A DNA stretch of 9,466 nucleotides from Actinomycetota bacterium (GCA_003168295.1 PMST01000335.1:1-9466), one strand, 5' to 3'. Positions 1 to 7,117 are shown, numbered from the stretch's first letter. Notes: generated from the letters alone by a model not told the origin. Program-made: numbers and translations.

Positions 1-1097
1 GCGGCCGCCGCGGCCGCGGTGGGTGCGGTCGCGGGCCCGGCGGCGAGGAGGGCCAGGCCGGTGATCGCGGCGGCCGGCGGGAGAACGTAGCTGAACAGCA
101 GGCCGAGGAGGGTTCCGGCCAGGAGCAGCGGGGAGTAGTTCAGCTGGGTGTAGGCGGACCTGGCCACCATCTGCCACAAGCTGGCCAGCCCCGGGTACGG
201 GCGCACGCTCACCACCTGCCGGGACAGTCCGAGCCAGCAGCGTCCCCGCTGGCCCTTGATCATCGCGCCCATGGCCACGTCGTCGATGAGCGCGCCCCGG
301 ATCGGCGCCACCCCGCCGGACCGCTCAAGCGCGCCGCGGCGCACCAGCATGCAGCCGCCGGCCGCGGCCGCGGTGCGCGAGCCAGGCTTGTTCACCCGGC
401 GGAACGGATAGAGCTGAGCGAAGAAATATACGAACGCCGGGACGATGAGGCGCTCCCAACCGGTGGCGGTCCGCAGCAGGGCCATCTGCGAGACCAGATC
501 CCGGTCGTCCCCCTCGGCCGCCGCTACCAGAGCGTGCAGCGCGCCCGGCGCCCACGCGATGTCAGCGTCGGTGAACAACACGTAGCCGGCTTCCGGATCG
601 GCGTAGCTACGCTCCGGATCGGCGCGGCCGGCCCCTGGCTCGGCGCCATCCGCCGCCCCTCGGGCCGACGGGATGCCGGCCGCGCGCAGGCCCTGCGCCA
701 TCGCCCACACCTTGCCCGCCCAGCGCCCGGTGGTGCCGGGAGGCCCGGCAGCGTTCGCGGGTTCCGGGGATGGCGTCCCGGCGACCACGCGCAGCGGCCG
801 ACCTGACCCGCGGCCGAGCGTGGCCGCGACCTCGCCGGTCCCGTCGGTGCTGCCGTCGTCGACCAGGATGACGCTCAGCGGACCCGGATAATCCTGTCCG
901 AGCAGCGCGGGCAGCGTGACCGGCAGCATGGCGGCTTCGTTCCTGGCCGGGACGACCGCCACCACATCGGGCCAGCGGGCAGGCTCACCGGTGACGCGGG
1001 GCAGCCACTGGCTGGCCCGCCAGTACCCGCCGTGCCCCACGACCAGGTACGCCCACACAGCCGCGGCCACCGTAGCCGCCACGCTCAACGCCAGCAT
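1..1097 (-). CDS. hpnB: HpnB-type (hopene-associated) family 2 glycosyltransferase, C-terminus cut by window edge
   Basis: This is a membrane-associated family 2 glycosyltransferase of the hopanoid-linked HpnB group; the exact sugar and acceptor are not established for the family. 365 residues are visible. A hydrophobic N-terminal segment (about 2-20) precedes the GT-A domain, which shows VPARNEA at 49-55, VDDGS at 79-83 (nucleotide-sugar binding), GKVWAM at 128-133 and the metal-binding TDADI at 176-180. The HpnB-like block follows: PAFVYFFAQLYPF (220-232), AAAAGGCML (243-251), IDD (271-273) and MVARSAYTQL (310-319). Hydrophobic segments lie at about 323-340 and 343-356. The ATG at 1097 is the first possible start, because an in-frame TGA sits 12 nt upstream; GAGAGG lies just ahead of it. 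Residues 142-170 are a low-complexity insert in which ADPE occurs twice. No other hopanoid gene is visible, so a hopanoid role is inferred from family resemblance only. Confidence 0.88.
   Translation of the reverse strand, partial: MLALSVAATVAAAVWAYLVVGHGGYWRASQWLPRVTGEPARWPDVVAVVPARNEAAMLPVTLPALLGQDYPGPLSVILVDDGSTDGTGEVAATLGRGSGRPLRVVAGTPSPEPANAAGPPGTTGRWAGKVWAMAQGLRAAGIPSARGAADGAEPGAGRADPERSYADPEAGYVLFTDADIAWAPGALHALVAAAEGDDRDLVSQMALLRTATGWERLIVPAFVYFFAQLYPFRRVNKPGSRTAAAAGGCMLVRRGALERSGGVAPIRGALIDDVAMGAMIKGQRGRCWLGLSRQVVSVRPYPGLASLWQMVARSAYTQLNYSPLLLAGTLLGLLFSYVLPPAAAITGLALLAAGPATAPTAAAAA
592..633. repeat. Imperfect tandem 21-bp repeat inside hpnB
   Basis: The 12-mer tccggatcggcg occurs at 592-603 and again at 613-624, an offset of 21 bp or exactly seven codons. 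On the minus strand each copy encodes the peptide ADPE, giving ADPE-RSY-ADPE in the linker just before the TDADI motif of the glycosyltransferase. The rest of each 21-bp unit has diverged. It looks like a small in-frame expansion of a surface linker. Confidence 0.6.
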
Positions 1098-1279
1098 CCC
1101 GGCAGCCTCTCACACCACCCGGCGCTTCCCGCCCGGCGCACTCGCGACGGACCAGTCACGATGCACCACAGATGCCGTCACAGCGCGCCAGCGGCAGCGC
1201 CCGATCACCCCCGCAGCCAACATGCTCCGGACGAAATGCACCCAGGGCCGGTCATCGGGGTCATCGCGGGCCCCGCGGG
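1098..1279. other. Intergenic region upstream of hpnB
   Basis: These 182 bp separate the small membrane-protein gene from hpnB on the minus strand. No clear terminator is visible; a 5-bp GC stem (cgcgg/ccgcg) lies at about 1266-1278. A minus-strand open stretch from a GTG at 1241 to the TGA at 1110 would encode 43 residues and has moderately coding-like codon use. It has no ribosome-binding site and no recognisable features, so I do not call it a gene. hpnB may be read from the upstream gene or from its own promoter here. Confidence 0.4.
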
Positions 1280-1471
1280 TCAGGCGACCCGGCGGTAGCC
1301 GGCGTCTTCGCCGCGGCGCGGCTCGGGGCGGTAGGTGAGGCTCCGGAGGGCGGGCGCCGCGGCGGGCGCCGGCTTCTTGTCCGGGTGCTTCAGCACCAGC
1401 CACGTCGGGATGCCCACCCACAGGACGACGAAAAGAACCATCAGCGGCACGTTGACCCACAGCCAAGTCAT
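1280..1471 (-). CDS. Small single-span membrane protein, function unknown
   Basis: This 63-residue protein has one strong hydrophobic segment at about residues 4-27 (WVNVPLMVLFVVLWVG continuing to WLVL). A short basic, proline/alanine-rich tail follows (HPDKKPAPAAAPA) and the C-terminus is charged, with RPEPRRGE at 49-56. No family is recognised. The start is well supported: AAGGAG lies 6 nt before the ATG at 1471. Positive charge after the span suggests an N-out/C-in arrangement, with the tail in the cytoplasm. It lies 182 bp upstream of hpnB on the same strand, so co-transcription is possible but not shown. It is too short and plain for a functional assignment. Confidence 0.72.
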   Translation of the reverse strand: MTWLWVNVPLMVLFVVLWVGIPTWLVLKHPDKKPAPAAAPALRSLTYRPEPRRGEDAGYRRVA

Positions 1472-1704
1472 TTCGAACTCCTTATAGTCGCTTTCTGCTT
1501 CACCTCACCACCGTGCCCAGTGCCCCTCTGGGCATCCGCCGAGCGACCTCTGTCGTCGTTATGAATCCGAGACCAAGCTATGAAGAGCCTCTTAGTCTGG
1601 CCGCCAGGCTTGCGCCGGGCGGCGGATTGACTACCCTGAGGTCCCCGCGTCCGCTGGGGCAGGATGGGCGGGAATCCCCGGTGATGGAAGGACACATGCG
1701 ATGA
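1472..1704. promoter_or_regulatory. Divergent intergenic region between membrane-protein and peptidase genes
   Basis: These 233 bp are the shared upstream region of two divergent genes. A TTGACT hexamer at 1627-1632 points toward the peptidase and could be a -35 box, but no good -10 box follows at normal spacing. GGAAGGA at 1686-1692 is the ribosome-binding site of the peptidase message. A plus-strand open frame from 1513 to the TGA at 1702-1704 has many A/T third positions, unlike its neighbours, and is judged non-coding. Confidence 0.45.
1514..1534. promoter_or_regulatory. Inverted repeat, 7-bp arms and 7-nt loop
   Basis: TGCCCAG (1514-1520) and CTGGGCA (1528-1534) are perfect inverted copies separated by seven bases. 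The element lies 43 bp upstream of the start of the 63-residue membrane protein, in the divergent promoter region, and no T-run follows it on either strand. It could be an operator or a hairpin in the leader of the minus-strand message; which is unclear. Confidence 0.4.
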
Positions 1705-1713
1705 GTGATGAGT
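1700..1713 (+). repeat. 7-bp tandem duplication (GATGAGT x2) at the peptidase start
   Basis: GATGAGT occurs twice in tandem (1700-1706, 1707-1713) and is followed by GATGAC. With one copy, the ATG at 1701 would read M-S-D-D-A-P directly into the peptidase, 8 nt after the GGAAGGA ribosome-binding site. With two copies, that ATG reads only M-S-D-E and stops at 1713-1715. The peptidase frame then has to start at GTG 1705 or ATG 1708, 12-15 nt from the ribosome-binding site. Confidence 0.75.
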
Positions 1714-3633
1714 GATGACGCACCGATGTTGACGGCGGAGCTGATCGTGGATGGCGCCGTGCCCCGTAATCCGGTGATCTCTCCGGACGGGCGCTGGGTC
1801 GCCTTCGCGGTGGTTCCGTTCGGCGTGACGGAGCCTCCGCTCAGCGCGCTGTGGGTCGCCGTCGCTGATGGAAGCTCACCTCCCAGGAAGCTGACCGCCG
1901 ATGCGGCGCGGGACTGCGTCCCGCGGTGGGCGCCGGATTCGGCGTCGCTGTTCTTCGGGGCGGGCCAGCAACTGCACCGGATAGGACTTGACGGCGGAAC
2001 GGCCGGGGCTTTGACCGCCTGGCGAGCCGGGATCTCGGATCAATGGCCGCTGGCCGGCGGCCAGGTGGTCGCCGTGGTCGCCGTGGATGAGTCGACCGAG
2101 GAAGACGAGCACAGGCAGGTCGGCCGCGACGACGCGATGGTGTGGGGAGAACGGCTGCCCTACGGCAGGCTGCGCCTGCTCGATCTCGGCACCCGCGCAC
2201 TGCGCATGCTGGACCAACTTGGCGACAGGCACGTCGTCGAGGTGGCCCAGCGACCGGACGGCGGCCCGCTGGCGGTGATCAGCTGGGCCCGCCCGGACGT
2301 CTATCCCGGCGCGGCCACGGCCGAGTTGCACGTGGTCGACCCGCAGACCGGAGCGGTGCACGGTCTTGGCCGGCTTGAGCTGGAGGCGCGCTCGCTGGCC
2401 TGGTGGAGCGTGGACGGCGACTGGCACCTGGCGTACCTGGCGGTCACTCCTCCTGCTTCGGTCGGCGGCCTGGCTGTTTTCGGTCTCACCGTTCCTGCCG
2501 CCGGTGCCGCGGCGGAGCACCGCAACCTGACGGCCGGCATGACCATCTGCCCGACCCACCTGGCGCAGGTCGCGGACGGTGCGCCCCTGGCCCTGTTCGC
2601 CGAGGGGCTCGACACCGCGATCTACCGGCTCGACCCCGGCGGGCAGCGGTTTCGGCGGGTGTCCGGCCGGGACGGCAATGTAAGTGCGCTGTCCGCGGAT
2701 AGCTCGGGTGAGGTGGTCGCCGTCCTGGCGGCCACGTCGTACGAGCCGGGGGACGTCTATGCCGGATCTCCCGGCGGCCGGCTCGTCCGGCTCAGCGACA
2801 CCAGGCCGGAACTGCGCCGGATCAGGTGGGGAAGCCAGGAACGCCTGTCCTACCAGGCCCACGACGGGCTCGGCCTCGACGGGCTGCTGATCTGGCCGGC
2901 CGGAAGACGCCGGGAAGACGGGCCGTTCCCGCTCATCACCCTGGTGCACGGCGGCCCCTACGACCGGCACGCCGACGAGTGCTTCTCCGGCGATCATGGG
3001 CTGGGGCAGTGGCTCGCGACCGCGGGATATGCGGTCTTCCTGCCCAACCCGCGCGGCAGCTCGGGCCATGGCCATGAGTTCGCCGCCTCGGTCGCGGGCC
3101 GCGTCGGCCTGGACGAGTGGACCGATATCGTCAGCGGGATCGACCTGCTCATCGCGGACGGGGTCGCGGACCCGGACCGGCTCGGGATCGGCGGATGGAG
3201 CCACGGCGGATTCATGGCCGCGTGGGCTATCGGGCAGACCGACCGGTTCAAGGCTGCGCTGATGGGTGCCGGGATCAGCGACTGGGGCATGCTGGTCGCG
3301 ACCGGGCACTTCGGAGCCTTCGAGGCAGACCTCGCCGGGAGCTGCGGCTGGGATGGGCCCGGCCCGCACCGCCATGATCAGCTCAGCCCGGTCTCGTTCG
3401 CCTCGAAGATCGGAACGCCAGTGCTGATCGTGCACGGCGAAGACGACACGAATGTGCCGCTCGGCCAGGCGGAATACTTCCATCGCGCGCTGTGCCGGTT
3501 CGGGGCCGAGCACGAATTCGTCGTCTACCCGCGAGAGGGACACGGGGTCGCGGAGCGCAATCACCTGCTCGACCTGCTCGACCGTACCCGTGCGTGGTTC
3601 GCCCAGTGGCTGGGTGAGCCGGCGGCGGGTTAG
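1705..3633 (+). CDS. S9-family (prolyl oligopeptidase / acylaminoacyl-peptidase type) serine peptidase
   Basis: The product is a predicted cytoplasmic serine peptidase that trims short peptides; no signal peptide is seen. It has 642 residues from the GTG at 1705, a usual length for S9C-type enzymes. Roughly residues 15-380 form an N-terminal beta-propeller of WD40/TolB-like repeats, which in this family gates access to the active site (for example ISPDGRWVAFAV near the N-terminus). The alpha/beta-hydrolase domain follows: HGGP at 415-418 near the oxyanion hole, the nucleophile elbow GGWSHGG with Ser499, Asp581 in HGEDDTNVP, and His613 in REGHG. The catalytic triad is therefore complete. The start is uncertain: ATG 1708 (MSDDAP) is likely, and GTG 1705 and ATG 1726 are possible. 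A 7-bp duplication here places an earlier ATG (1701) out of frame, leaving the ribosome-binding site 12-15 nt away. Its stop overlaps the stop of the convergent gene. The natural substrate is unknown. Confidence 0.93.
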   Translation: MMSDDAPMLTAELIVDGAVPRNPVISPDGRWVAFAVVPFGVTEPPLSALWVAVADGSSPPRKLTADAARDCVPRWAPDSASLFFGAGQQLHRIGLDGGTAGALTAWRAGISDQWPLAGGQVVAVVAVDESTEEDEHRQVGRDDAMVWGERLPYGRLRLLDLGTRALRMLDQLGDRHVVEVAQRPDGGPLAVISWARPDVYPGAATAELHVVDPQTGAVHGLGRLELEARSLAWWSVDGDWHLAYLAVTPPASVGGLAVFGLTVPAAGAAAEHRNLTAGMTICPTHLAQVADGAPLALFAEGLDTAIYRLDPGGQRFRRVSGRDGNVSALSADSSGEVVAVLAATSYEPGDVYAGSPGGRLVRLSDTRPELRRIRWGSQERLSYQAHDGLGLDGLLIWPAGRRREDGPFPLITLVHGGPYDRHADECFSGDHGLGQWLATAGYAVFLPNPRGSSGHGHEFAASVAGRVGLDEWTDIVSGIDLLIADGVADPDRLGIGGWSHGGFMAAWAIGQTDRFKAALMGAGISDWGMLVATGHFGAFEADLAGSCGWDGPGPHRHDQLSPVSFASKIGTPVLIVHGEDDTNVPLGQAEYFHRALCRFGAEHEFVVYPREGHGVAERNHLLDLLDRTRAWFAQWLGEPAAG

Positions 3634-5501
3634 ACGCGCCAGGCGAGAACGTCGCCGGTGGCGGCCGCGGGCGGGCCGAACAGGGCGGTGAGGTACCGGC
3701 CGAGCACCGAGTACGGTTTGGCCACCGCGACGACGGCCGACACCCGCCAGGCCGCGATCTGGGTGCGCATCGCGGCGGCGGTCACGGCCTTGACGCCGAC
3801 GAAGCTTGCCGATCCGGGGTAGGCGCTTGCCGGCACCCCGGCGGCCAGCGACCTGGGCAGGCCGGCGGCGGACTTGAGCCACATGGCGTTCAGGTAGAGG
3901 CCGGCCGGCGGGGTGCCGTCGGCGTCGATGTAGCCGCGCCCATTCCAGGCCGGGCCCATGAAGTAGCCGCCGACCAGCGAGCCGGGTTCGCCCGTGTCAG
4001 CCTGCCAGCGCATCGGCTCGGTGAAGGTCGACATCGGGATCGGCACCACGAGCACGTGCGCCGAGGCGGGCAGCCGCAGTGAGGTGAACACCGCCGACCA
4101 GCCGGGCGGCAGCGGGGTCGCGGCGGCCGCGGGCAGCGGCCTGGGCACCATCGGCAGGACGGCCAGGATCGCGCAGGACAGCACGACCGCGCCCGGCCGC
4201 CAGCCGGTGGCGAGGCGCGGCCGCCGGCGGGCCGCGAACGCGGCGAAGGCGGGGATGGCCGCGTCGGCCGCGAACGCGAGCAGCGCGGCGGCCGCGCCGT
4301 CCGCCTCGATCGAGAACCGGTCGGGCAGCGCCGCGCTGAGCACCGGCAGGCCTTGCAGCCAGTACCACGGCAGCTTGACGGCGGCGTGCTCGTGCCCGCC
4401 GAACAGCAGGGTGCCGCCGAGCGAGAACACGCCGAGCACCACCCAGGCCACCCCGGCCGCCCGCACCGGCAGCCGCCGCCAGAAGCCGGCCAGGGCCGCC
4501 AGGCCCGCGATGAGCAGCGGCCAGCCCAGGTAGCCGAGGTATTCGGGCAGGTGCCCCTGGTACCGCAGGGCCTCAGCCGCGCTGCCCGTGGTGTGGAAGA
4601 GCAGGTACGAGGAGGGGACCACGAAGGTGGAGAGATCGTTCTTGAAGAAGTCGGGCGTGAACGGGCTGCCGCCCTGGTGGAGCGGGCCGAAGAACTGCAC
4701 CCACAGCGGGTATCCGGCGATCACGCCGACCACGCAGGCGGCGATGCCCAGCCCGGCCGCCAACGTCCTGAGCTTGGCCGTGACCGCCCGGGGACGGCTG
4801 ACGACGACCACGGCCGCCAGCACGACGCCGGCGATGGCCGTGCCGAGCAGGGTCTCCTCGGTGACGAAGAGCTGGGCCGTCACCAGCAGGCCTAGCCACA
4901 GGCCGCCGCGCACGGCGCTCACCCGGCCGAGCGCCAGCCGCAGGCCGATGTCGATGATCAGCGGCGGGAACACGGCGAACTGCAGGTCGTAGTGGCCGAT
5001 GGCCGAGTGCAGCAGCGCCGGGGAGAACCCGTAGACCGCGCCGCCCAGCGCCGCGCACGCGGTACTGGCGTCCCACCGGCGCAGCACCGCGAACATGGCC
5101 GTCGCGGATCCGGCGAAGCCGGCCGTCAGGAACAGCGTGAGGGCGCTCTGCGGGCCGAAGAGCAGTGTCACCGGGGCCAGCAGCACCCCGGGCAGCAGCA
5201 TGAACGTGTTCCACATGACGTTCACGCCCTGCGGGGCGTTCATGGCGGTGGTCACCAGCGCGGGCAGCCGCAGGTGCGCGATCGCGGTGGCGTCGTAACG
5301 GAAGAACCAGGCGAACTGGTCGGCGTCGTTGGCGTTGCCCGCCACCGTCCGGCTGGCCGGGTCGCGCCACAGCCACAGCGTGACCGCCAGCGCCGCCAGC
5401 AGGTAATAGACGGCGGCTAGCGTCAACGCGCGACGGCCGCGGGGCGACCGAGCAGGCTCCTCCGCCTCCCGGGCCTGCACGGCCGTCGTCGCTGCTGCCA
5501 C
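3630..5501 (-). CDS. Polytopic membrane protein, probable GT-C-type glycosyltransferase
   Basis: This 623-residue integral membrane protein resembles actinobacterial GT-C-fold glycosyltransferases, which move sugars from polyprenyl-phosphate donors on the outer face of the membrane. After a short charged N-terminus, hydrophobic spans begin at about 25-45. Others lie at about 99-116, 119-140, 147-165, 172-190, 198-232, 246-268, 322-340, 348-367, 403-424 and 437-450. The first external loop carries NDADQFAWFF (58-67), an acidic motif in the position where GT-C enzymes hold their catalytic Asp. A later LPWYW...LPVLSAALPDR stretch (377-395) also fits this class. The soluble C-terminal part (about 460-623) is probably extracytoplasmic. 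GTG 5501 is the only upstream start before an in-frame TAG, and no good Shine-Dalgarno is seen. The gene converges on the S9 peptidase. Acceptor and sugar are unknown, and a non-enzymatic membrane role is not excluded. Confidence 0.75.
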   Translation of the reverse strand: MAAATTAVQAREAEEPARSPRGRRALTLAAVYYLLAALAVTLWLWRDPASRTVAGNANDADQFAWFFRYDATAIAHLRLPALVTTAMNAPQGVNVMWNTFMLLPGVLLAPVTLLFGPQSALTLFLTAGFAGSATAMFAVLRRWDASTACAALGGAVYGFSPALLHSAIGHYDLQFAVFPPLIIDIGLRLALGRVSAVRGGLWLGLLVTAQLFVTEETLLGTAIAGVVLAAVVVVSRPRAVTAKLRTLAAGLGIAACVVGVIAGYPLWVQFFGPLHQGGSPFTPDFFKNDLSTFVVPSSYLLFHTTGSAAEALRYQGHLPEYLGYLGWPLLIAGLAALAGFWRRLPVRAAGVAWVVLGVFSLGGTLLFGGHEHAAVKLPWYWLQGLPVLSAALPDRFSIEADGAAAALLAFAADAAIPAFAAFAARRRPRLATGWRPGAVVLSCAILAVLPMVPRPLPAAAATPLPPGWSAVFTSLRLPASAHVLVVPIPMSTFTEPMRWQADTGEPGSLVGGYFMGPAWNGRGYIDADGTPPAGLYLNAMWLKSAAGLPRSLAAGVPASAYPGSASFVGVKAVTAAAMRTQIAAWRVSAVVAVAKPYSVLGRYLTALFGPPAAATGDVLAWRV

Positions 5502-5605
5502 GCTGTGAGCCTAATCGGAGATCTTCGCGCCCGATCGTGACTCAGGATGACGTCAGGAAATTGCCAGGTTTCGGTTCAGGCCCTCTGGCCAGGCTCTATT
5601 CCCGG
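5502..5605 (-). promoter_or_regulatory. Candidate promoter region of the 623-residue membrane protein
   Basis: On the minus strand TAGGCT (5513-5508) matches the actinobacterial -10 pattern TAnnnT and ends 6 nt before the GTG start, which would give a leaderless or nearly leaderless mRNA. No convincing -35 box is present. Upstream, TGACGTCA (5548-5555) is an 8-bp palindrome overlapped by two direct TCAGGA copies (5542-5547, 5553-5558), a possible operator. No terminator for the flotillin unit, which ends at 5606, is evident. Confidence 0.35.
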
Positions 5606-6793
5606 CTAGCCGCGGGGCTGGGCTCCGGATCCGCCGGAAACGTCCGCGGACCCTGGGCTTTCCGGGCTGATCTGGCCGAGGACACGGCCGTTGTCGCCGC
5701 TGCCCTGCAGGTTCGGTACCGGCATCCCCTTGCGGACCGAGTCGAGGATCGCCATGCCCTGGCTGACCAGGCCGGCCGCGATCTCGCTGAGGCCGTCGGA
5801 GCCGTTGAGGACGGTGACGTTGGCCCCGGCCAGCCCGGCCGCTGCCTCCTTGACGATCAGCGGCAGCTGGTTGATGAGCAGCTGATCGAGCGCGACGCGG
5901 TTGTTGGACGCGGCGGCCTCGGCGTTGATGCGAGTGCGCTCGGCATCGGCCTTGGCCAAGATCGTGACCCGTTCGGCTTCGGCCTCGGCGGGCCTGACGA
6001 CCTCGGAGACCAGCTGCGCCTTTCGCAGCTGGGCCTGCTGGGAGGCCAGCTCGGCCTGCGCGGCAATGACCGCGCGCTGAGCATTCGTGCTGGCCAGCGG
6101 GCCCGCCTGCGCCGCTTCGGCCTGCGCCTTGTCGATCTCGGCCTTGTACTGCGCCTGCACGACGGAGGTCTCCCTGGCGAACTCCGACTGCTTGCGGGCC
6201 GAGGCCTGCTGCGCCTCGGCCGCCGCCTGGTCGGCTTGCGCCTGGGCGATCTTGGCCTGCCGCTGGATAGCGGCGTTGTTCGGCGCGGCCATCGCGGCGA
6301 TGTAGCCCGCGCCCATGTCGTCGATCGACTGGATCTGCAGCGAGTCCACGATCAGCCCGATCTTGGCCATCTCGGCCTTGGACCCGTCCAGGACCTCGCT
6401 GGCCAGCTTCTGCCGCTCGGTGACGATCTCCTCGACGGTCATCGAGCCGATGATCGAGCGCAGGTGGCCGGCGAAGATCCGCCCGGTCAGCACCGACATC
6501 TGCTCCTGGTCGGAAAGGAAGCGCTGCCCGGCGTTGACGATGGATTCCTCGTCGTTGCCGACCTTGAACGCGATCACCGAACGCACGTTCAGCGAGATGC
6601 CCTGGTGAGTCACGCAGGTCTCGGCGACCTCAGCCTCCTGCATGGACAGGGTCAGGTAGCGGACCTTGCGGGTAATCGGCGTGACGAAGGCGCCGTGGCC
6701 GATCACCACGCGGAAAGGCGCACCCTTCATGCCATGTCTTCCGCCGGATATCAGCATGGCCTCATCGGGTGCCGGAACTCGGTAGCCGAACAT
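5606..6793 (-). CDS. Flotillin-family SPFH-domain protein without a membrane-spanning anchor
   Basis: The product is a scaffold protein of the flotillin group, which oligomerises at the inner face of the membrane and organises membrane microdomains. It has 395 residues. The SPFH/Band-7 domain covers about 1-165, starting directly with VPAPDEAMLISGG. A long Ala/Gln/Glu-rich coiled coil (about 175-300, with AQAQADQAAAEAQQ and AEAEAERVTILAKADAERTR) is typical of flotillins. A C-terminal oligomerisation segment (about 300-358) and a Gly/Ser-rich flexible tail follow. There is no N-terminal transmembrane hairpin as in Bacillus FloT, and no N-terminal Cys for lipidation as in animal flotillins, so attachment must be peripheral or through a partner. 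ATG 6793 lies 10 nt after GAGGAG, which overlaps the end of the NfeD gene; the 6-nt gap between TGA and ATG points to translational coupling. The family call is firm, the cellular role is inferred. Confidence 0.93.
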   Translation of the reverse strand: MFGYRVPAPDEAMLISGGRHGMKGAPFRVVIGHGAFVTPITRKVRYLTLSMQEAEVAETCVTHQGISLNVRSVIAFKVGNDEESIVNAGQRFLSDQEQMSVLTGRIFAGHLRSIIGSMTVEEIVTERQKLASEVLDGSKAEMAKIGLIVDSLQIQSIDDMGAGYIAAMAAPNNAAIQRQAKIAQAQADQAAAEAQQASARKQSEFARETSVVQAQYKAEIDKAQAEAAQAGPLASTNAQRAVIAAQAELASQQAQLRKAQLVSEVVRPAEAEAERVTILAKADAERTRINAEAAASNNRVALDQLLINQLPLIVKEAAAGLAGANVTVLNGSDGLSEIAAGLVSQGMAILDSVRKGMPVPNLQGSGDNGRVLGQISPESPGSADVSGGSGAQPRG

Positions 6794-6799
6794 CGTCGT

Positions 6800-7090
6800 T
6801 CATCTCCTCAACAGAAATAACCCCGGTATGCGCGGACTGTCGCCGAGCACGTCTTCCCACTCGATGACATCGACCGTCCGCGTTCCGCGCGATTCGATGA
6901 CAAGGACGGTCGCCCCCCTGGGTAGCGGCGTGTCCGACCAGGCCAGGAAGGCCTCGGAACCGCCACGGATCTTGATGAGCACTTCACCGGGACCGTCGGC
7001 GCCCCGTGTTCCCACGCTGAGAACGCCGACGCGCCCAATCGAGGATTCGTCCCTCGCCAAGAGACAGCCCCCTTTACCCGGAAGTGCCAT
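6800..7090 (-). CDS. Soluble NfeD-type OB-fold protein, flotillin partner
   Basis: This 96-residue protein has the pattern of the C-terminal OB domain of NfeD proteins: GRVGVLSVGTRGADG (19-33), VLIKIRGGSEAFLAWSD (37-53), LPRGATVLVIESRG (56-69) and TVDVIEWED (72-80). NfeD OB domains are known partners of flotillin-type SPFH proteins, and the gene is followed 6 nt later by such a gene, which strengthens the call. The protease and membrane-spanning parts of full-length NfeD are absent, so this is the short soluble form. ATG 7090 is preferred: GGGGAGG lies upstream, though the spacing of about 13 nt is long. An in-frame GTG at 7123 would add 11 residues but has its only SD-like bases immediately adjacent. 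A TTG at residue 11, preceded by GGGGG, is a third possibility. It probably helps assemble or place the flotillin on the membrane. Confidence 0.78.
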   Translation of the reverse strand: MALPGKGGCLLARDESSIGRVGVLSVGTRGADGPGEVLIKIRGGSEAFLAWSDTPLPRGATVLVIESRGTRTVDVIEWEDVLGDSPRIPGLFLLRR

Positions 7091-7105
7091 ATTCCAGCGT
7101 AGTCC

Positions 7106-7117
7106 TCCCCGCGGGGA
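7106..7117. promoter_or_regulatory. 12-bp palindrome overlapping the NfeD ribosome-binding site
   Basis: TCCCCGCGGGGA is a perfect palindrome. On the minus strand its right half supplies the GGGGA of the GGGGAGG ribosome-binding site in front of ATG 7090. It could pair in the message and limit access to that site, or be a protein-binding site. At this GC content, chance is also possible. Confidence 0.35.

Noticed and set aside
1..17. GCGGCCGC-type repeats at the left edge
   Set aside because: They encode the alanine-rich part of the glycosyltransferase and arise from GCC/GCG codons; not a separate element.
1110..1241. Minus-strand 43-residue open frame upstream of hpnB (MHFVRSMLAAGVIGRC at its start)
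   Set aside because: Codon bias is only moderate, no Shine-Dalgarno is present, and no family is recognised. Its stop is in frame with hpnB, probably by chance.
1513..1704. 63-codon plus-strand open frame ending at the TGA just before the peptidase start
   Set aside because: Its third codon positions contain many A/T bases, unlike neighbouring genes, it has no ribosome-binding site, and the sequence shows no protein-like features. It is probably the leader and promoter region.
1876..3882. 668-codon minus-strand open frame opposite the S9 peptidase
   Set aside because: Arg/Pro/Gly-rich antisense shadow, typical of high-GC DNA. The plus strand has a complete peptidase with an intact catalytic triad.
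5537..6820. 427-codon plus-strand open frame opposite the flotillin gene
   Set aside because: Antisense of an Ala/Gln/Glu-rich coiled coil gives long open frames of Leu/Gly/Arg/Asp. It has no domain and no ribosome-binding site.
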